Source: Acholeplasmataceae bacterium UBA6150 | GTDB taxonomy: Bacteria; Bacillota_I; Bacilli_A; Acholeplasmatales; UBA5453 | NCBI GenBank assembly: GCA_002423145.1 | Contig: DIUU01000011.1 | Location: forward strand, 1-25,215 | Direction of reading: 5' to 3' | DNA: 25,215 nt | Part shown: positions 21,623-25,215 of the stretch, piece after piece | How positions within the stretch are numbered: the first letter of the stretch is position 1 | Layout of the letters: each line of letters begins with the position of its first letter | Made by a program: the position numbers and the translations under genes | Notes under the pieces: generated by a model | The model's input: only the letters and a program-made list of their open reading frames with translations | Databases searched by the model: none | Told to the model about the DNA's origin: nothing

Positions 21623-24600
21623 ATGGCAAAAGATAACAAAAAAGTGTCCATTGTAGATTTAAAATTATCTGCAGAAACCACAGAATACCTAACCCTTTCA
21701 GGGATCGATACCCTAGAAGATTTCAATACATTTACACTGAAAGAATTACGTTTACTTTTAAAGACAGAGGCGGCTTTTAATGAAGTCATCCCTGTCTTAA
21801 AGAAGTTCGTATTACCGAGTGCGGTTGAAAACCTCGCCCTTTCAAAAGAACTCGAAAGAGCACTTACTGAACTTCGTATTGTTGAAACGAAAGCGGTATT
21901 GGCATTATCGAAAGAATCACTGCATGATTTAATCAATCACGATGGTCTTTTATACGATGAACTTGCAAAATTGTTTTCCATGTATGGTGTAGCACTACCT
22001 GAAAAAGAAGTGCTCGTGCATGACCATCATCACCATGAAGAAATTGTGGTTCCAAACGTTGTTGCAGAAGCAAATATCAACACCCCAATCAGTGTCGATG
22101 CTTATGTTAAAGCCGCTTTGGCAAAACCAAAAAACAAAGCCTACGGTTCTACCGATTATTCACACTTAAAGATTAGACTTGCATCGCCGGATGAAATCCG
22201 TTCATGGAGTTATGGGGAAGTTCTAAAACATGAAACCATCAACTATAGAACTTTAAAACCGGAAGAAGGCGGTTTATTCTGCGAACGTATTTTTGGTCCA
22301 ACCAAAGATTACCAATGTCTCTGTGGCAAAAAACGTAACCTGGACAAAGGTCAAATTTGTGACAAGTGCGGCGTTGAAATCACTGAATCAAAAGTTAGAA
22401 GAGAACGCATGGGACACATCGAACTTGAAGCCCCAGTCGTCCACACTTGGTACTTAAAGAACTCCCCTTCAAGACTGGCTTTATTACTTGATATTAAAGC
22501 TAAGGATTTAGAAGAAGTCGTTTATTTAGCAAGCTACATCGTCACCGATCCAGGCGACACCCCATTATCGAAGAAGCAAATTCTTTCGGAAATGGAATAC
22601 AATCAATACTACGAACAATATGGCAATAAGTTTAAAGCGATGACTGGCGCAGAAGCAGTTAAAAAGCTTTTACAAGACATCGATTTAGACAAAGAAGTGA
22701 AGTCATTAAGACGCAAACTAAAATCCCCATCAAAACAAAAACGTGACCGTGTCATTAAGAGACTCGAAGTCGTTGAAGCCTTCAATAATTCCGATAACAA
22801 ACCGGAATGGATGGTTTTAGACGTTCTACCAGTCATCCCACCAGACATTCGTCCGATGGTTGCTTTGGATGGTGGTCGTTTCGCTACCACTGACTTAAAT
22901 GACTTATACCGTCGTATTTTAAACCGTAATAATCGTTTAAAACGTCAAAAAGAACAAAATGCACCACGCCTCATCATGAAAAATGAAAAACGTATGTTAC
23001 AAGAAGCGGTTGACGCTTTAATTGACAACGCAAAACGTGGTAAAAAAGCCGTAGTTGAAAGAAATAGACACTTGAAATCCTTATCCGATATGCTTCGTGG
23101 TAAGCAAGGTCGTTTCCGTCAAAACTTACTTGGTAAGCGCGTGGACTTCTCTGGTCGTTCCGTTATTATCGTCGGACCAGACCTTGAAATGTACCAATGT
23201 GGTATTCCAAGAGAAATGGCCATCATTTTATTCAAACCATTCGTCTTAAGAGAATTAACTAAACGTAAAGAAACCATTCAAGCCGCTAAACGTTCCTATG
23301 AAGCATTAGATGATGACGCATGGAGCGCATTAGAAGCTGTTGTGGTTGAACATCCAGTGTTACTAAACCGTGCACCAACACTTCACAGACTTGGGATACA
23401 AGCATTTGAACCTAAATTAATTGAAGGTAAAGCAATCCGTCTACATCCACTGGTAACCACAGCGTTCAACGCGGACTTTGACGGTGACCAAATGGCTGTC
23501 CACGTACCACTTTCTCATGAAGCGCAAGCAGAAGCGAGATTGTTGATGTTGGCGTCTAATAACATTCTTAACCCTAAAGATGGTAAACCAGTCGTTACCC
23601 CATCTCAAGATATGGTTCTTGGTAACTATTACCTCACCATGTCAAAACGCAGTGAAACTAATGAAGGACATTTCTACACCGGTTATAATGAAGCTTATAT
23701 GGCTTATAAAAATGGTGAAATCTCCCTTCATACCCTCATTGTATTTGATCCAAAAACCCTACCACATGCGTTTACCGAAGAACAAAGAAATGCGTACTTA
23801 GTAACCACATTAGGTAAAGCCATATTTAATCAAATCTTACCACCAAGCTTCCCATTCTTAAATGAACCAACTTCCTCCAATTTAGTCGATAAAACACCAG
23901 ACAAATATTTCATTAAGAAAGGTTTAAACGTTAGAGAACTCATCAAGAGCATGCCTCTACCTAAACCATTTGATAAGAAGTATTTATCCTTGATCATCGC
24001 GGAAGTATTCAAACAATTCCAAATCAACGAAACATCGAAAATGCTAGACCGTTTGAAAGACTTAGGCTTTAAATACTCCACAGTCGCAGGTATTACTGTA
24101 TCCGCTTCTGACATGGTCGTTTATACTAAGAAACAAGACCGTCTAAAACAAGCCGAAGAGAAGATTTCAGAAATTGACGAATACTTTGATGATGGTGTCC
24201 TTACTGAATCTGAACGTAAGAAACTGGTTGTCAATGAATGGAAAGTCGCTGGGGAAGATATCCAAGCGGGCGTGATGAGCGAATTCGACACCACCGGTCA
24301 ATTATTCATTATTTTTGACTCCGGTGCGCGTGGTAACAAATCCCACTTCTCGCAATTACTTGGTATGCGTGGTCTGATGACCAACCCTACCGGGGAAACC
24401 ATTGAAATTCCAGTTAAAGCAAACTTTAGAGAAGGTCTATCTGTATCAGAATTCTTTATATCCACCCACGGTGCACGTAAGGGTTCTACCGATACTGCGT
24501 TAAAAACAGCGGAATCGGGTTACTTAACTAGACGTTTGGTTGACGTTTCACAAGACGTCATCGTTGACTTAGAAGATTGTCAAACTGAAAAAGGCGTCAT

Positions 24601-25215
24601 TATGGAAGCCATTCGTGATAACGATGGTAAAGAAACAGTCTCGATTTATGACCGTATCATTGGCCGTTATTCGTCTTCACCAATTATTCATCCAACCACA
24701 AAAGAAATCTTAGTCGATCGCAACCAACTCATTACCAATGAACTTGGTGAAGTAGTCGTTAAAGCAGGCGTTAAGTCTGTTGAAATTCGTAGCGTACTCA
24801 CCTGTAATTCTGTCAATGGCGTATGTAAATTATGTTATGGTAGAAACCTCGCAACCAACAAGTCTGTTGAAGTTGGGGAAGCTGTTGGGGTCATCGCTGC
24901 ACAATCGATTGGTGAACCAGGTACACAGTTAACCATGCGTACATTCCATACAGGTGGGGTTGCTTCGGCATCTGACATCACCGCCGGTCTACCACGTATT
25001 CAAGAGTTATTCGAAGCACGCAAACCTAAAGGTCAATCTGTGATCTCAGAAGTAGCGGGTAAAGTGAAGATGATTGAATCGAACAAGGCAGGCTCAGTGG
25101 TAACCATCATTTCGGATCAAACACAAAATGGTGAGCCAAAAGAATATAAATACACCTTAGATTCCAGTGCACAATTCCTCGTTAAGAAGAATCAATTGGT
25201 TAAGGCTGGAGACCG
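21623..25215 (+). CDS. rpoC: DNA-directed RNA polymerase subunit beta prime, N-terminally extended, 3' end outside window
   Basis: The beta prime subunit carries the catalytic aspartates of RNA polymerase. The reading frame is open from ATG 21623 to the window end (1197 codons). Conserved core starts near residue 184 (LASPDEIRSWSYGEV). It includes the zinc-binding CLC...CDKC cysteines (232, 234, 246, 249), GKRVDFSGRSVI, the catalytic NADFDGD (616-622), and QSIGEPGTQLTMRTFHTGG. Ahead of it are about 170 residues absent from Bacillus RpoC. These hold two successive modules (8-65 and 66-126) resembling the alpha-subunit C-terminal domain, a His-rich stretch (133-140) and a linker. An A/G-rich ribosome binding site (21606-21613) precedes the ATG, and no internal start near residue 184 is evident. 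Confidence 0.96.
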   Translation, partial: MAKDNKKVSIVDLKLSAETTEYLTLSGIDTLEDFNTFTLKELRLLLKTEAAFNEVIPVLKKFVLPSAVENLALSKELERALTELRIVETKAVLALSKESLHDLINHDGLLYDELAKLFSMYGVALPEKEVLVHDHHHHEEIVVPNVVAEANINTPISVDAYVKAALAKPKNKAYGSTDYSHLKIRLASPDEIRSWSYGEVLKHETINYRTLKPEEGGLFCERIFGPTKDYQCLCGKKRNLDKGQICDKCGVEITESKVRRERMGHIELEAPVVHTWYLKNSPSRLALLLDIKAKDLEEVVYLASYIVTDPGDTPLSKKQILSEMEYNQYYEQYGNKFKAMTGAEAVKKLLQDIDLDKEVKSLRRKLKSPSKQKRDRVIKRLEVVEAFNNSDNKPEWMVLDVLPVIPPDIRPMVALDGGRFATTDLNDLYRRILNRNNRLKRQKEQNAPRLIMKNEKRMLQEAVDALIDNAKRGKKAVVERNRHLKSLSDMLRGKQGRFRQNLLGKRVDFSGRSVIIVGPDLEMYQCGIPREMAIILFKPFVLRELTKRKETIQAAKRSYEALDDDAWSALEAVVVEHPVLLNRAPTLHRLGIQAFEPKLIEGKAIRLHPLVTTAFNADFDGDQMAVHVPLSHEAQAEARLLMLASNNILNPKDGKPVVTPSQDMVLGNYYLTMSKRSETNEGHFYTGYNEAYMAYKNGEISLHTLIVFDPKTLPHAFTEEQRNAYLVTTLGKAIFNQILPPSFPFLNEPTSSNLVDKTPDKYFIKKGLNVRELIKSMPLPKPFDKKYLSLIIAEVFKQFQINETSKMLDRLKDLGFKYSTVAGITVSASDMVVYTKKQDRLKQAEEKISEIDEYFDDGVLTESERKKLVVNEWKVAGEDIQAGVMSEFDTTGQLFIIFDSGARGNKSHFSQLLGMRGLMTNPTGETIEIPVKANFREGLSVSEFFISTHGARKGSTDTALKTAESGYLTRRLVDVSQDVIVDLEDCQTEKGVIMEAIRDNDGKETVSIYDRIIGRYSSSPIIHPTTKEILVDRNQLITNELGEVVVKAGVKSVEIRSVLTCNSVNGVCKLCYGRNLATNKSVEVGEAVGVIAAQSIGEPGTQLTMRTFHTGGVASASDITAGLPRIQELFEARKPKGQSVISEVAGKVKMIESNKAGSVVTIISDQTQNGEPKEYKYTLDSSAQFLVKKNQLVKAGD

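Noticed and set aside
22019..22042. His-rich stretch in RpoC as a cloning tag
   Set aside because: It is interrupted by Asp, lies internally in a native reading frame, and has no vector-like flanks.

Overview
The window reads as chromosomal core sequence of a low-GC, wall-less-lineage Firmicute, most likely an Acholeplasma-like member of the Mollicutes (Acholeplasmatales or a close relative). The reasons are the compact gene packing, AT-rich intergenic regions, and the classic Bacillus/Firmicutes gene order (gltX, cysS, mrnC, rlmB, sigH-like, rpmG, secE, nusG, rplK, rplA, rplJ, rplL, ybxB, rpoB, rpoC). UGA is used as a normal stop (gltX, mrnC, nusG and the dioxygenase gene end in it) and Trp is UGG, which argues against Mycoplasma and Spiroplasma. 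The exact species cannot be read from the sequence.

Layout. (1) 1-954: rplM-rpsI, ending in a strong UUCG-loop terminator. (2) 956-4042: a promoter, then gltX overlapping by ATGA a GLUG-repeat lipoprotein gene, then a terminator. (3) 4097-5966: a monocistronic fused nuclease (Cas4/RecB-like plus DnaQ-like, DUF2779 type). (4) 6011-11497: cysS, mrnC, a P-type ATPase, rlmB and a small sigma factor, tightly packed or overlapping. (5) 11513-12706: rpmG-secE-nusG, ending in a perfect palindrome shared with the convergent gene. (6) 12699-14005: a two-gene insertion in the usual nusG-rplK junction: a catechol-2,3-dioxygenase-like gene on the minus strand and a small unknown gene on the plus strand, with a 16-bp palindrome between their starts. 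(7) 14019-16427: rplK-rplA-rplJ-rplL with two L1-type operators and an L10-type attenuator leader. (8) 16451-17050: an RsmC-like methyltransferase. (9) 17057-25215: promoter, rpoB and rpoC; rpoC runs off the window. No intergenic stretch exceeds about 150 bases. I saw no tRNA or rRNA gene, insertion sequence or CRISPR array.

Most genes serve translation and transcription: ribosomal proteins L13, S9, L33, L11, L1, L10 and L7/L12, two aminoacyl-tRNA synthetases, rRNA maturation and modification enzymes, NusG and RNA polymerase. The surprises lie in the core machinery. RpoC carries an N-terminal extension of about 170 residues with two modules resembling the RNA polymerase alpha C-terminal domain, plus a His-rich linker. 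RpoB carries about 280 extra residues built from degenerate repeats of one of its own modules, and has Gln at the rifampicin-site position that is His526 in E. coli. GltX lacks the segment of about 40 residues that normally follows its AYK motif. SecE has three membrane segments. Several cis-regulatory RNA structures can be read directly.
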